A stretch of DNA of 61,500 bases from the IMG/VR virus record IMGVR_UViG_3300047509_000139, positions 1-61,500 of that record. One strand, given 5' to 3'. The DNA is from a virus. Under the pieces are notes generated by a model. That model was not told the origin of the DNA, did not search any database, and worked only from the letters and a program-made list of their open reading frames with translations. The position numbers and the translations under genes were made by a program. This document shows positions 14,105 to 23,047 of the stretch, in pieces (the first letter of the stretch is position 1; every line of letters begins with the position of its first letter).

Positions 14105-15697
14105 TGTTGCTCCTCCACCCGGATCGTCCGGGCCTTCTTCGGTGCCGCCTTGTCTTCCGGTTCGTCCTGCCTTGCGAAGACGTACCGCCCCGGATGGCTC
14201 GCGCTGAGGTATCCGGCAGATTGCGCCGCCCTGCGAAGCTGCTCGATGCGCCGCGCGTCCGTATGAGCTACCGGAGTCAGGTACTCGGAAGCCTCGATCA
14301 GCGATATGCCAAATGACCAACTGGTCTCACATGCCTGCTTGATATCAGCAGCCGTCCAGCCCGCGTCGTTCGGCCGCTTCTGCTTCGGATTGATCTCGTA
14401 CCGCTTCAGGTAGATGTCCCAGATCGGTACCTTCTCCTCGTCACTTGGAAGGTCGAAGAAAAACGTGCCTTTGTTGAACCGCCGTTTCAGCGCAGGGCTG
14501 AGGTTGCCGGTAGAGTTGCACGAACCGATCCAGAATGCAGATCCCTGACTGATAGCCTTGATAACAGCAAACACCGAGTTAAGGTTCTCGTTGCTCGACC
14601 CGACCCACTTTTCCTGGATGCCGGCGAAGTCCAGAATGATCAGCGGTCGCCCAGCTTCACCTGCGAGGCTCTTGGCAAACTGTGTCTTCCCAGTGCCGGC
14701 CGGTCCGACCGCGATCATGCCGTCGTACTCGCGGTTCGCCATCGGAGTTATCCGCGCCGGCCACCGCTTTTTCCAATTCATCGATCAGGATGTACGTTCG
14801 ATACTGTTTTCGGCCGCCGATGATATTGCGCCCGAACTTCTTGGCCTGCTCAACTCCTCCCATTGCGGAGAAGCCGTCTTTACCGCGCCATACCGATAAG
14901 CCGCGCGTCCGCTCGATCTCTTCGACTTTGCGATTCCAGAGCGCTTCCGTATCCAGGGTTATTATCTTTCCGCCGCTATCCTTGACAAAGCTCATCGCTA
15001 CCGACTGCTCCGCCGGAAACGCTGCCAACCCGCAGACTGCGTCTACCGCAGCCGTCTTGGCTTCAGCGGACATCTCTACCGTTGCCGGAGCCCGCTTCGC
15101 TTTCTTCGCTGATTCTTTCTCTCCGAGGTCGGCCAGTTCCATGTTCTCGGTGACGATGTGCTCAAGCTCTTCGAGGCTCGGCAGTTCTTCGGCGAGCGGC
15201 AGCGCATCCCGCAGTTCCGTAGGCAGCGAGGCACTCTGAGTCGTTAGCAGCACCAGGATCTTGGCGTCTCGCTTGAACGAGTCACGGAGGTTGCAGATCG
15301 CCTGTACCACATGCGGCTTCTCCCACCATAGGTGAGCGTTCATGACCACGATAACGGAGCCGTCTTCGACCGCAGGAGTATCTACCGCCAGAAGCGCATC
15401 GACCAGATCAGCCGTAGCCTGGGCTAGTTCCTTCTTCGCGGCTTCCAGGTCGCCGGCGTTCTTTGGCACGGGCTCCGTCTTCCGGCCGAGAATGCCCTTC
15501 CAGCAGACTTCCAACCCTTGCTCGTTGCCCCACTGACAGCCGCGGACGGCATCCCATACCAGGACCGGAGGCGTTGAGCCGTTCGTTACGGCGGTCTTGA
15601 TCGCTTCCAAGGTCATTGCTTGGTCTGGCGTTTTTACATGCGCGATGGGGGTGCTGACTCTTCGCGCCGCGCGGAAGGATAGTTGGAATGGCGTCAT
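14101..15697 (-). CDS. Ycf46-like AAA+ ATPase, broken by a +1 shift
   Basis: Frame 1 from ATG 15697 has a degenerate first ATPase domain (VIVVMNAHLWWEKPHVVQAI..ILVLLTTQSASLPTELRDALP) as in Ycf46, then GGVEQAKKF and YILIDELEKAVAG (Walker B placed before Walker A, which some phage members of this family also show). Near 14,738-14,743 homology passes to the +1 frame: MIAVGPAGTGKTQFAKSLAG (Walker A), WIGSCNSTGNLSPALKRRF (sensor 1/arginine finger). About 20 residues between DNSDG and the P-loop look shortened as well. Joined length about 530 aa. In many genomes this ATPase accompanies DUF1257 and DUF2997 proteins; both occur 2.3-4 kb downstream here. Confidence 0.7.
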
Positions 15698-16182
15698 GAT
15701 GCTCCCCACACTACATCAGCCGTAGCGAGATTCCGGACCTGTTCTTCGGTTAGGTTGTGAAACTCTACCGTCCACTTCCCGATGCGTTCCGCTTCGCTTC
15801 CGTACTGCTCTTCGTGAACGTAGGTAGCATCACCGCCGAAGAGAGCGCCGAGTTCCGACCGCTTGCGTTCCGTCGCTTCCTTCTCCGCTTGCTTGCGCTC
15901 CGCTTCCTGCTTCTCACGCTGTTGCTTCTCGTCCCATGCCTTGCACTCTTGCGACGTAGCCCGGTCAAGGATCTGATCGGCAAACATGCCGGCCCCGATC
16001 TGAAAGCCTCCGTCAAGCTTAAAGCGGCACTCATAGGTAGGTGTAATCTTGACGACGGCCTGGGTACGGGTAACCTTGACTACCTCGCATATCTTTCCAG
16101 CCCATCTCCCGTATTGGCTGCGCCCGATCCATACGCGATCTCCGGCCTTGAGCGATGCTAGGATAACCGAATAGTCCGTCAT
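15694..16182 (-). CDS. hypothetical protein with coiled coil
   Basis: 162 aa. N-terminal beta-barrel-like segment (KAGDRVWIGRSQYGRWAGKI..TRTQAVVKI), then a Lys/Glu/Gln-rich coiled coil (residues 85-115), then a helical C-terminus. ATGA coupling to the ATPase gene. Could be an accessory of that ATPase (inference from position). Confidence 0.6.
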   Translation of the reverse strand: MTDYSVILASLKAGDRVWIGRSQYGRWAGKICEVVKVTRTQAVVKITPTYECRFKLDGGFQIGAGMFADQILDRATSQECKAWDEKQQREKQEAERKQAEKEATERKRSELGALFGGDATYVHEEQYGSEAERIGKWTVEFHNLTEEQVRNLATADVVWGAS

Positions 16183-16418
16183 TGCTTTGCTCCGATCTCC
16201 GGCAGCGGATTGGATACCACCGTATTAACCTTCTCCGACCACTGCTTCGCACAGTTGGTTGCGACGCTTGACCAACTCCCACTCCATAACGTCGTGAATC
16301 GCTTGGAGGAGTTCGCCGCCGTTGCCATCGGCATAATCTTCCGGCACTCCCGGACCTCGATCACGAAACGGGAGTTGTTCGAGGCGTTGCGGTGGACTGA
16401 GATTACGACGCCGTTCAT
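16179..16418 (-). CDS. disrupted small gene (two compensating shifts)
   Basis: Starts MNGVVISVHRNASNNSRFVI at ATG 16418. Protein-like sequence passes to another frame near 16,347 (VPEDYADGNGGELLQAIHDV) and back near 16,241 (SEKVNTVVSNPLPEIGAKQ), ending at 16179 with an ATGA overlap. The open frame itself is uninterrupted (79 aa), but the middle third has poor composition. The first shift is -1, the second +1. Function unknown. Confidence 0.45.
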   Translation of the reverse strand: MNGVVISVHRNASNNSRFVIEVRECRKIMPMATAANSSKRFTTLWSGSWSSVATNCAKQWSEKVNTVVSNPLPEIGAKQ

Positions 16419-16838
16419 GCGGCACCTCCCGTACAGGCTAGTTCAGCACAACGACTCTTCCACTCCAGCCGCAGCCTGATCGCAGCATCTTGAGATTTGT
16501 CTACCGCCGCGCGATATCGCTCGGTCCATGTCGGCTTCTCGGCAACTACCGCTTCGCGAACGAGAAACCTTGTTTCCGTGCTTCCAGTAGTCGAGAGCAA
16601 CGCCTTCGTTCATCCCGATATCCTCGTGGGAGATTACAACTGCTGAACCGTCGAAACTAACGCCGATCATATAGAGCTTTGTAGCCTCATCACCCGGATA
16701 TAGGCGGATATTCCGCTGCCGCCAGTTGTTCTTGATGCAGCCGATCAGGCCGCGCGATTCAATCTGCTCAATCGAGAGCGCCGTGTTGTTATGAACGGTC
16801 TGCGTTACCGGTTTGCTCTTTGCTGTTGTGGTCTTCAT
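16415..16838 (-). CDS. hypothetical protein, broken by a +1 shift
   Basis: Begins MKTTTAKSKPVTQTVHNNTA. Region to LDYWKHGNKV is protein-like (beta-rich: LYMIGVSFDGSAVVISHEDI). At about 16,566 (AAGGTTTCTCG) the +1 frame continues FLVREAVVAEKPTWTERYRA and ends LACTGGAA at 16415. First gene after dyad promoter P3. Joined product about 140 aa, no family known. Confidence 0.55.
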
Positions 16839-16841
16839 GCT

Positions 16842-16873
16842 TTGAATATAGCAATGTTCAAAGTAGATGTCAA
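16842..16873 (-). promoter_or_regulatory. dyad promoter P3 (variant)
   Basis: -35 TTGACA (16,868-16,873), 17-nt spacer, TATATT (16,845-16,850). The dyad is imperfect here (TTGAA..TTCAA arms only). CTTTTCTC precedes the -35, as in P5. Confidence 0.8.
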
Positions 16874-16899
16874 GAGAAAAGTGCGTCTATTTTTCGTGC

Positions 16900-17484
16900 T
16901 CAGATGTCGAACCGGTACGCGCGCTTTGGTTTGGGAGTCGGAGGCGGTTCAGGCTTAGCAACATTCTCGGTACGGTACCATACATGCGCCCACTCCCCTT
17001 GCTTCAGCGGAGGCTGCGACTTGTTGTGCCGAATCTGTCGGCCGCCGTCCCAGAAGAACGTGAACGTTCCGCCGATCCCTTCCGGCCCCCAGGACATCTC
17101 CTCGTCGGAGCCCATGCCCCAGCGCTTGATCGTGATCCGCTCGATAGACAATGCCGGGCCGGATAGCTCCCAGGTCCGCCGCTTCCCGTCGCCTTGCAAC
17201 GTATCGGAGACAGTTGCACCATTCGGAACGACGTTGATGCCGTACTTTTTCTCTACTTCTAGAACGACCTCGTTAACCTTTGTGAGTATCAACTTCGCTG
17301 GATCGACGCTGTTGAACAAGTCCTGTTCTTCCAGGTCACGCCGCGCCACCTGCTTGCCGTTCTGGTCCGATATCGCGATTACCGTCTTGTCGTCGATAGC
17401 GCTCCGATGAATCCACAAGCGGTATCCTCCGCCGAGGTCCTGGCCGTTGAAGTTGTTATTTCCTAATGCCGTAGTAAAAGCCAT
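16900..17484 (-). CDS. hypothetical protein with shared KPKRAY tail
   Basis: 194 aa from the ATG overlapping the upstream TAA. Residues 1-170 are mixed alpha/beta (GGGYRLWIHRSAIDDKTVIA, GTFTFFWDGGRQ). A Pro-rich linker (PEPPPTPKPK) leads to the C-terminal RAYRFDI. The two genes upstream end in nearly the same peptide. No enzyme motif recognised. Confidence 0.65.
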   Translation of the reverse strand: MAFTTALGNNNFNGQDLGGGYRLWIHRSAIDDKTVIAISDQNGKQVARRDLEEQDLFNSVDPAKLILTKVNEVVLEVEKKYGINVVPNGATVSDTLQGDGKRRTWELSGPALSIERITIKRWGMGSDEEMSWGPEGIGGTFTFFWDGGRQIRHNKSQPPLKQGEWAHVWYRTENVAKPEPPPTPKPKRAYRFDI

Positions 17485-17603
17485 TACTCGTCCCACTTGT
17501 ATGCGCGCTTGGGCTTCTCTGCCACCGCATTAGCAACGACCGATTTACCTGCCGCATTCAGCCGCTTGAAGATCTTGGCGACCTTGACGACGAACTCGCT
17601 CAT
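17484..17603 (-). CDS. 39-aa protein with shared KPKRAY tail
   Basis: MSEFVVKVAKIFKRLNAAGK followed by VVANAVAEKPKRAYKWDE. More than a quarter of the protein is the shared tail, which suggests that the tail itself is functional. Confidence 0.6.
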   Translation of the reverse strand: MSEFVVKVAKIFKRLNAAGKSVVANAVAEKPKRAYKWDE

Positions 17604-17607
17604 TTGT

Positions 17608-17997
17608 TCACTCTTCAAATCTATACGCCCGCTTGGGCTTGCTCTTGACGGCACTTTCTATCGGCTCTATCACGACCTCATCAACTCTTGGTACTTCTCC
17701 GGTCCCGTTGCAAACTGAACACGGTTCGAGATATTCCAAACCGGAGCTGAGTAGGTCTTTCATCCCAGATAGTACCTCTCCAGATCCGCCGCACGTACCA
17801 CACGGTATCAGCAAGTGCTCGGTACTCAGCCCGCGATGCTTCAACTCCGCGATCAGACTTTCTCTCAGCCACCACCATTTCGGATCTTTGAGTATTGCCG
17901 TCGTGGTCAGAAAGGATAGGTACGCGTCCGGTAGCAGTTTTATTCGCGCCCCGCGATGCTTGCCCCACGGCATCGTCGCTCTACCGTGCCTGAACAT
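17608..17997 (-). CDS. DUF3820-like protein with DnaJ-type CxxCxGxG pairs and KPKRAY tail
   Basis: 129 aa. MPWGKHRGARIKLLPDAYLS matches the DUF3820 module (PFGK-x-KG..LP..YL). Residues 65-105 hold CGTCGGSGE and CSVCNGTGE, the repeated CxxCxGxG unit of the DnaJ zinc finger. The end is KSKPKRAYRFEE. GGAG precedes the ATG at 17997. Confidence 0.7.
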   Translation of the reverse strand: MFRHGRATMPWGKHRGARIKLLPDAYLSFLTTTAILKDPKWWWLRESLIAELKHRGLSTEHLLIPCGTCGGSGEVLSGMKDLLSSGLEYLEPCSVCNGTGEVPRVDEVVIEPIESAVKSKPKRAYRFEE

Positions 17998-17998
17998 A

Positions 17999-18184
17999 TC
18001 ACTCCGCGTTCTCTTTCAGAATCGCCCGCTTCTCTTCTTCCCAGTCTTCGATGCCCAACGTTACGAGCCACGCTGGAGCCGTACCGTCTTTCACGCTCGG
18101 CAGGTTGCGGATTGCTTCGATCTCCCTGTCGCAGCGCGCCAGTTGTGATTCCATGTCCGGCTCGGCGCGCGGCAACTTCTCCAT
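17999..18184 (-). CDS. 61-aa hypothetical protein
   Basis: MEKLPRAEPDMESQLARCDR, acidic and helical, start overlapping the methyltransferase stop (TAATG). Confidence 0.55.
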   Translation of the reverse strand: MEKLPRAEPDMESQLARCDREIEAIRNLPSVKDGTAPAWLVTLGIEDWEEEKRAILKENAE

Positions 18185-19173
18185 TAGATCGCCGCCTCTT
18201 CCAATCGCAATTGCCCATGAGCTTCGTCGGCGATGGCAAGGTTGCGACAGCACTGATTGTAGTAGGTCTCTTTCAGTTCACTTCCTACGAACCGCCGCCC
18301 TTCTCCCAACGCCACGAAACCGGAACTACCGATGCCGACGAACGGATCGAAGACAACGTCACCTGGATTGCTCCACAATTCCAGCGCGCGGCGGATAACG
18401 GTCAGCTGCAAAGGACAGATGTGGCGCGAGTCGTCGTCCTCACGAGCGCTCTGAAATTGCAGCGTATCACCAGGATCAATGTCAAACCAGACAGGAGACG
18501 CATAGCGCTGCCAGACCTCGTGTGAATACTTATTCGTCCGCGGATCTACGCGCTGTAATGCTAGAGGCTCAGCCGATGGCGGACCTATCCACCGCTCGAA
18601 GCCTCCTGGCTTGTGGGATATTGGCTCCGGATTGCGCCCGGGCTTGCGAACGACCACGAGGTAATCCGGTATGCCGGTACGGCAGAGCGCCGAATCCTCT
18701 ACAATCTGTTTGTGGGCCAAGCCTATTGCGTGCGTCCGCGTCGCGGCCACCAACGGATCTTTCCAGATAACGACTTCGGAATGATAAATGAAATCGTGCT
18801 TCTCATACGCGCGGATGATATCTCCGCGAAAGTCGTACATTCCGATCGCGCCGTCGCGCTCCAAGGTTTTTGGTAACTGCATGCAGTGAGTCGCAACGAG
18901 ACGCCCTGGCATCATTGCCCGGTATAGTTGCGAGATCAGGAAATCCATTCCAGCGAAGAATTGCTCCGGCGTCTCGATATTCGACATGTCTTCGACGGCA
19001 TCCGTATATGAATACAGTGAGGAAAATGGCCACGATGACACCGTTAGGTGAAGAGAATTGTCCGGTATCCCGTGCAGTACCGGAACAGCGTCAGCATGAA
19101 ATACGGCGTACTTGCCGTTCACGACCTGATTGATTACCTTGATCTCTTTCTGTATCGCGGCGGTTTTGTTCAT
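18184..19173 (-). CDS. DNA (N4/N6-type) methyltransferase
   Basis: 329 aa. The catalytic motif appears as SSWPF (replacing the usual DPPY, variant S-x-W/P-F known in phages) near residue 45, with SLYSYTD after it. The SAM-binding motif is C-terminal: VVFDPFVGIGSSG with GRRFVGSELKETY. The order (catalytic motif first) is the beta-class arrangement. It is ATGA-coupled to the helicase gene upstream; phages often carry this helicase/methyltransferase pair. Probable role: protecting phage DNA from host restriction. Confidence 0.8.
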   Translation of the reverse strand: MNKTAAIQKEIKVINQVVNGKYAVFHADAVPVLHGIPDNSLHLTVSSWPFSSLYSYTDAVEDMSNIETPEQFFAGMDFLISQLYRAMMPGRLVATHCMQLPKTLERDGAIGMYDFRGDIIRAYEKHDFIYHSEVVIWKDPLVAATRTHAIGLAHKQIVEDSALCRTGIPDYLVVVRKPGRNPEPISHKPGGFERWIGPPSAEPLALQRVDPRTNKYSHEVWQRYASPVWFDIDPGDTLQFQSAREDDDSRHICPLQLTVIRRALELWSNPGDVVFDPFVGIGSSGFVALGEGRRFVGSELKETYYNQCCRNLAIADEAHGQLRLEEAAI

Positions 19174-21143
19174 GCAACCTCTGATACGAGCCAGTTAGGT
19201 ACTTCCATCGGTATCTCGTGGTCATAGCGCGTTGCCTTGTGCCGCGCCAGCAGTTGCTCTTCGCGCATAGCCTCGTTCATCTCCGATTGCAGTTCTTCAT
19301 ATTGGGCCTCTTTCCGCCGAATCGTTGCCAATACCGGCCCTTCCGTCTCAGCGATCACGATATGGGCATCGACTGAATTCAACTGTCCGAATCTCCAGCA
19401 GCGGCGGATCGCCTGAAAGAACGCCTCGAACGAATAACTGAGTCCGACAAATACCATATTGTGGCATTGTTGAAGATTGAGCCCACTCCCTGCTATCGAT
19501 GGCTTGGTAAGAAGAATAGGTTTTTCGTTATTGAGCCATCTCAATATCCGCTTCTCCTTCTCTTCCGGACGCATGGAACCTCGTATCGATATACAGAGTT
19601 CTCCGAATAATCTTTCCAATGGCGTCTGCTCGTAATCTGTATTACACCAAACGATCCATTGTGGGAGTTCCGAGATACGAGACGGCTCGACGTAGCGTAT
19701 TTTCTGAGTGTTTGAACTTCCCGATTCCGAGGTTACAGTTTCCGCATAGCAGCCCTCTAACCTTTCCTGTTTTGTGACAGTGGTCAACGTGGAATCGTTT
19801 GCATCGTTTGTCAAGGGTTTTGGTCCGGCAAATAGCGCATCTTCCGCCTTGCGCCCTAAGTAATCGTTTATAGTCTGCCCCTGTAATTCCGTACGGGCGG
19901 AGTCGTTGATCGAGAAATTTGTCTGGATTGTTTGCCCGCCACTTTTTGCTTTGCGCGATGTAATATTGCCTGACTGCTGGATTGGATCTATACAAGTCCC
20001 GCTTGCCAGCGTTGATCTCTGTTTGGCGGCGTTGTCTTGACTCTGTCCATTTTGGTTTGTTGTTTCTATAGTACTCTCGCATGTATACGGAGTTTTCTTC
20101 TGGAGTTCGCGATCTTCTGTTTCTGGTTCGCGCGGCGTATTCTGGATCAGCCTTGAATTTTCGACGCCGATTGACTTCGTATTCTGGTTTCCACATGTAT
20201 ATAGATTACCATGTTTAGGTTTTAATCCCCAACCAACTCCAAGCACTATTTCAGCCGTTTTGAGCGCCCGGTCTTCCGCCGTCAATCTCATCTCCTTGTG
20301 CAATCCGGTAGCGCTGAGATCCGGACTCCGGTAGAGCATTCCGTCGCTTTCCACGCCGTAATCAATCGGCACGACGTGCTCGATCATGTTGAGCGGAGGA
20401 ATGTCGAATCCATCGTCCGGATAACCCAAGTCTGAAGGTCTCTTTATGCAGACGCTCCATGACGCGCAGAACCGAAAGAACGGCTTCTTTCCGTGCCCCT
20501 TCAGAGACCACTTGGAAGTCTCGCCTCCATCGTGCTCAAAGAACATGGCCAGCATCGCCGGCCGCCGCATCACGTCGAGCAGTTCGCAGTGCGTACCGAG
20601 TTCCGCATGGTCATTCGGAGACGGCGTCGCGCTAGAGCACAACTTGTACGGCGTCGCCTTCAGTCGCTCAATCAGCGTACTCGATGTCTTCGATGTCCAG
20701 TCCTTCAGGATACTCGACTCGTCGAGCGATACGCCAACGAACTTTGTTAGGTCGAACTGGTCTAGCCGGTCGTAGTTCGTTACGTTGATTCCTCTACGCA
20801 CATCGCCCTGATCTTTGCATAAAGTCACGTCGTAGTTAAATTTTATTGCTTCCCGCTTGAATTGTTGCGCCACGCAGAGCGGAGCAGCGATCAGCGTATC
20901 GCCCTTCGCACGCTCGCTAACATGACCGCACCATTCCATCTGCATCGGCCCCTTGCCGAGTCCGGTATGGGCGAAGTTCGCCGCCTTGCCGCGCATCAGA
21001 TCGAAGCGCACGGTATCTTTCTGAAACGCGAACAGACGAGGATTGATCTTGCTTTCCGATATCTCGAAGCCGCACGGCTGAGCGAGGGTGCGCTTGGTTG
21101 CAAGAAACTTTCGGTACTGTTCGAGAGAATATGGATCGATCAC
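19170..21143 (-). CDS. DEAD/SNF2-like helicase containing an in-frame insertion
   Basis: 657 aa with a GTG start in a GTGA overlap. N-terminal RecA-like domain: FAHTGLGKGPMQMEW (P-loop variant with G-L-G-K-G), LIAAPLCVAQQF, DESS (Walker B variant DEx-S), SSATPSPND. C-terminal domain: TKPSIAGSGLNLQ, FQAIRRCWRFGQ. Between about residues 315 and 500 the protein has no helicase features, is low in hydrophobics, and coincides with an endonuclease VII-type gene in another frame of the same strand. The helicase frame stays open across it, so the insertion may be tolerated as a surface domain. Confidence 0.75.
   Translation of the reverse strand: MIDPYSLEQYRKFLATKRTLAQPCGFEISESKINPRLFAFQKDTVRFDLMRGKAANFAHTGLGKGPMQMEWCGHVSERAKGDTLIAAPLCVAQQFKREAIKFNYDVTLCKDQGDVRRGINVTNYDRLDQFDLTKFVGVSLDESSILKDWTSKTSSTLIERLKATPYKLCSSATPSPNDHAELGTHCELLDVMRRPAMLAMFFEHDGGETSKWSLKGHGKKPFFRFCASWSVCIKRPSDLGYPDDGFDIPPLNMIEHVVPIDYGVESDGMLYRSPDLSATGLHKEMRLTAEDRALKTAEIVLGVGWGLKPKHGNLYTCGNQNTKSIGVENSRLIQNTPREPETEDRELQKKTPYTCESTIETTNQNGQSQDNAAKQRSTLASGTCIDPIQQSGNITSRKAKSGGQTIQTNFSINDSARTELQGQTINDYLGRKAEDALFAGPKPLTNDANDSTLTTVTKQERLEGCYAETVTSESGSSNTQKIRYVEPSRISELPQWIVWCNTDYEQTPLERLFGELCISIRGSMRPEEKEKRILRWLNNEKPILLTKPSIAGSGLNLQQCHNMVFVGLSYSFEAFFQAIRRCWRFGQLNSVDAHIVIAETEGPVLATIRRKEAQYEELQSEMNEAMREEQLLARHKATRYDHEIPMEVPNWLVSEVA
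19642..20196 (-). CDS. endonuclease VII-type HNH gene nested in the helicase gene
   Basis: 184 aa, same strand but another frame than the helicase. The first 100 residues are basic and helical (YRNNKPKW, RYRSNPAV-like). The C-terminal GGRCAICRTKTL..RFHVDHCHKTGKVRGLLCGNCN is the recombination endonuclease VII fold (two Cys pairs and the HH catalytic motif). Likely a homing endonuclease that inserted into the helicase gene. Stop falls inside the resumed helicase sequence. Confidence 0.75.
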   Translation of the reverse strand: MWKPEYEVNRRRKFKADPEYAARTRNRRSRTPEENSVYMREYYRNNKPKWTESRQRRQTEINAGKRDLYRSNPAVRQYYIAQSKKWRANNPDKFLDQRLRPYGITGADYKRLLRAQGGRCAICRTKTLDKRCKRFHVDHCHKTGKVRGLLCGNCNLGIGKFKHSENTLRRAVSYLGTPTMDRLV

Positions 21144-21916
21144 AACGATATCGTCCTCATCACTTCACTCTGGCTTGCCACTGATACTTCTGCATTCAAC
21201 CCGCGCTCACGGACCGCCCGCTCCGCCATCAACCGTACCAGATCGAAGCTGTTGTTCTCACAAGACAGATGCGCCGCGATCAGATGTTTGGTATCTGGAG
21301 ACATAAACTCCCGTACGAACTCCATCGCGGCATCGTTTGATAGGTGGCCGAGAGAGCTCCTCACGCGCTTGCGAACTGGATCGGGATAGCTACTAACTGA
21401 CATAATCTCGTCGTCGTAATTGCACTCCAAGAGTAGCACCTGAGTCTTCGCAAGCACTCTTGTCGCCTCGCTCGGCACGAACCCTAGGTCGTACATGCAG
21501 CCGATCCGCGCGCCGTTTGCAGAGAAACAGAACGCGACCGGATCAGCAGCGTCGTGTGGCACCATGAAAGTCTCGCACTTAATATCTCCAACAGTGAACC
21601 CTTCTCCAGCTTCGAACAGTTTCAGCCGCGGCTCTCCCTGCCACTTGATCGCCTCCGCCGTCCCGCGCGTCATATGCATTGTGCCGTAGAACTTCCTACC
21701 CGACGCGAGAACCGGCAATGCTTCCGCGTGATCTCCGTGCTCATGCGTCACTACTATCGCGTTGATCCGCTCCAGGTCTTCTCCGATGGAAGCCAGCCGC
21801 TTTGCCAGATCACGAACGTTCAGTCCGGCATCAATCAGGATGCGAGTCTTGCCGGTTGACAGTAGGGCTGCATTGCCTCCGCTTCCGCTCGCGAGCACTA
21901 TGAACTTAACAGTCAT
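21140..21916 (-). CDS. metallo-beta-lactamase-fold hydrolase (YycJ/WalJ-like)
   Basis: 258 aa from the ATG overlapping the upstream stop; a longer frame of 306 aa has unlikely N-terminal sequence. VLASGSGGNAALL, ILIDAGLNVRDLAKRL, VVTHEHGDHAEAL (HxHxDH metal site), MVPHDAADPVAF and HLIAAHLSCEN (late His) follow the YycJ/WalJ family, which are dinuclear metal exonuclease-type enzymes. Probably acts on DNA ends in the cytoplasm. Confidence 0.8.
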   Translation of the reverse strand: MTVKFIVLASGSGGNAALLSTGKTRILIDAGLNVRDLAKRLASIGEDLERINAIVVTHEHGDHAEALPVLASGRKFYGTMHMTRGTAEAIKWQGEPRLKLFEAGEGFTVGDIKCETFMVPHDAADPVAFCFSANGARIGCMYDLGFVPSEATRVLAKTQVLLLECNYDDEIMSVSSYPDPVRKRVRSSLGHLSNDAAMEFVREFMSPDTKHLIAAHLSCENNSFDLVRLMAERAVRERGLNAEVSVASQSEVMRTISL

Positions 21917-22653
21917 TGGCGATCCGACGACGCTGGCGGGGCAGTAAGGCGCTTGGCTCTCGATGCCGCTCTCCTTTGGTGGTTTACTGGATGCAAATAC
22001 GGAGTACCGACACCTTCCCCGAAAACTTCGGCAATTTCCGATGCGAACGTAAAGTAGCAATAGTTGGAGTTACTGAGCGTCCCTAGAAGCATGCGCTGCG
22101 CGTTGGCCTTGGAGATCCCCCGCGTTCGTAAGTAGAACAAGGCACTTTCATCAACACGGGCCTCATCGGACAGGTAGTGAATGAACAACCCGTCCTCATC
22201 ACAGAATTCAAGAAACTTTGCAATATCAACCTTACTGTATTCGTGCGGCCAGATATGGACCGCGCCATCAGGAGTGTTTATGACGGCCTGCTTCAGATGA
22301 ACGTATTCCAGGTTCTTCTGGCGTTTTGTTCCGATATCGCGCAGCAGAACCCTTGCATTAGAAGTATGCGGCATCGCGTACCAGAGCGAGAGACGTGGAA
22401 CGGTGATGGCTTTAGTGTTTGAATTGTCGATTAGTCGGCCAACCTTCACTGACATTAGCAGTATAATCCAAGCGCCGCTCTCCGGAATATCTTTGTCGTA
22501 TTCCTCTGGGAAGGCGTCCTCGGGACACTCACCGCGGTGACACGTGTCGTCCATCGTAAGCTTCCGCTGCAATTTGGCATCATCCGATGTAGTCCATGCG
22601 GGATTGGGAATCATCCGCGGAATATCTCCGAAATCGGCACTAGTGTTTTTCAC
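21913..22653 (-). CDS. hypothetical protein
   Basis: 246 aa with a GTG start in a GTGA overlap. Middle part is alpha/beta (GAWIILLMSVKVGRLIDNS, VHIWPHEYSKVDIAKFLEF). The segment RVDESALFYLRTRGISKANA recalls the helix motif of SufB/SufD proteins, but nothing else in the protein does. C-terminus basic. No confident function. Confidence 0.55.
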   Translation of the reverse strand: MKNTSADFGDIPRMIPNPAWTTSDDAKLQRKLTMDDTCHRGECPEDAFPEEYDKDIPESGAWIILLMSVKVGRLIDNSNTKAITVPRLSLWYAMPHTSNARVLLRDIGTKRQKNLEYVHLKQAVINTPDGAVHIWPHEYSKVDIAKFLEFCDEDGLFIHYLSDEARVDESALFYLRTRGISKANAQRMLLGTLSNSNYCYFTFASEIAEVFGEGVGTPYLHPVNHQRRAASRAKRLTAPPASSDRQ

Positions 22654-22772
22654 TCCCCCTCCTTCCGGCTCCGCTTAGTGCGGCTCCGCTGATATCGCAT
22701 GTGCAAGTAATCGATGACTATAGCAGCCATGCACGCCCCCGTTAAGAGGCCAACAATGTAGTCACGGGTCAT
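22650..22772 (-). CDS. 40-aa membrane protein
   Basis: MTRDYIVGLLTGACMAAIVI forms one transmembrane helix, followed by a basic tail (RSRTKRSRKEGE), so N-out/C-in topology is likely. Overlaps both neighbours by 4 nt. Confidence 0.6.
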   Translation of the reverse strand: MTRDYIVGLLTGACMAAIVIDYLHMRYQRSRTKRSRKEGE

Positions 22773-23047
22773 CCGCTTTCCTTCCGGATCAGCATGATCT
22801 CATCTATTTGATGCTGAAGGTGCAAGAGCCTGCCCTCCAAACTGCCTCTGCTGTCGATATGATCCCCAACAAACACTCGCCATCCACACGAGCACGTAGC
22901 GTAAATAAATACCGTGCTCCCGGTGTGAATATGGCCCGCAGTATTGCAACTTTCCAGACACGGATACAGTTCGTATCTAGAGGCAACGGTGGCGTGAGTG
23001 AGCAAAGACTTGCGAGGCTCGTCTAGGAATGTGAGAGTATGTTTCAT
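22769..23047 (-). CDS. hypothetical Cys/His-containing protein
   Basis: 92 aa. Beta-rich with ESCNTAGHIHTG and CSCGWRVFVGDH, perhaps a metal site. ATGA junctions both sides. Confidence 0.55.
   Translation of the reverse strand: MKHTLTFLDEPRKSLLTHATVASRYELYPCLESCNTAGHIHTGSTVFIYATCSCGWRVFVGDHIDSRGSLEGRLLHLQHQIDEIMLIRKESG

Noticed and set aside
21913-22653. SufB/SufD relation
   Set aside because: Only one helix motif is similar; no other Suf features.
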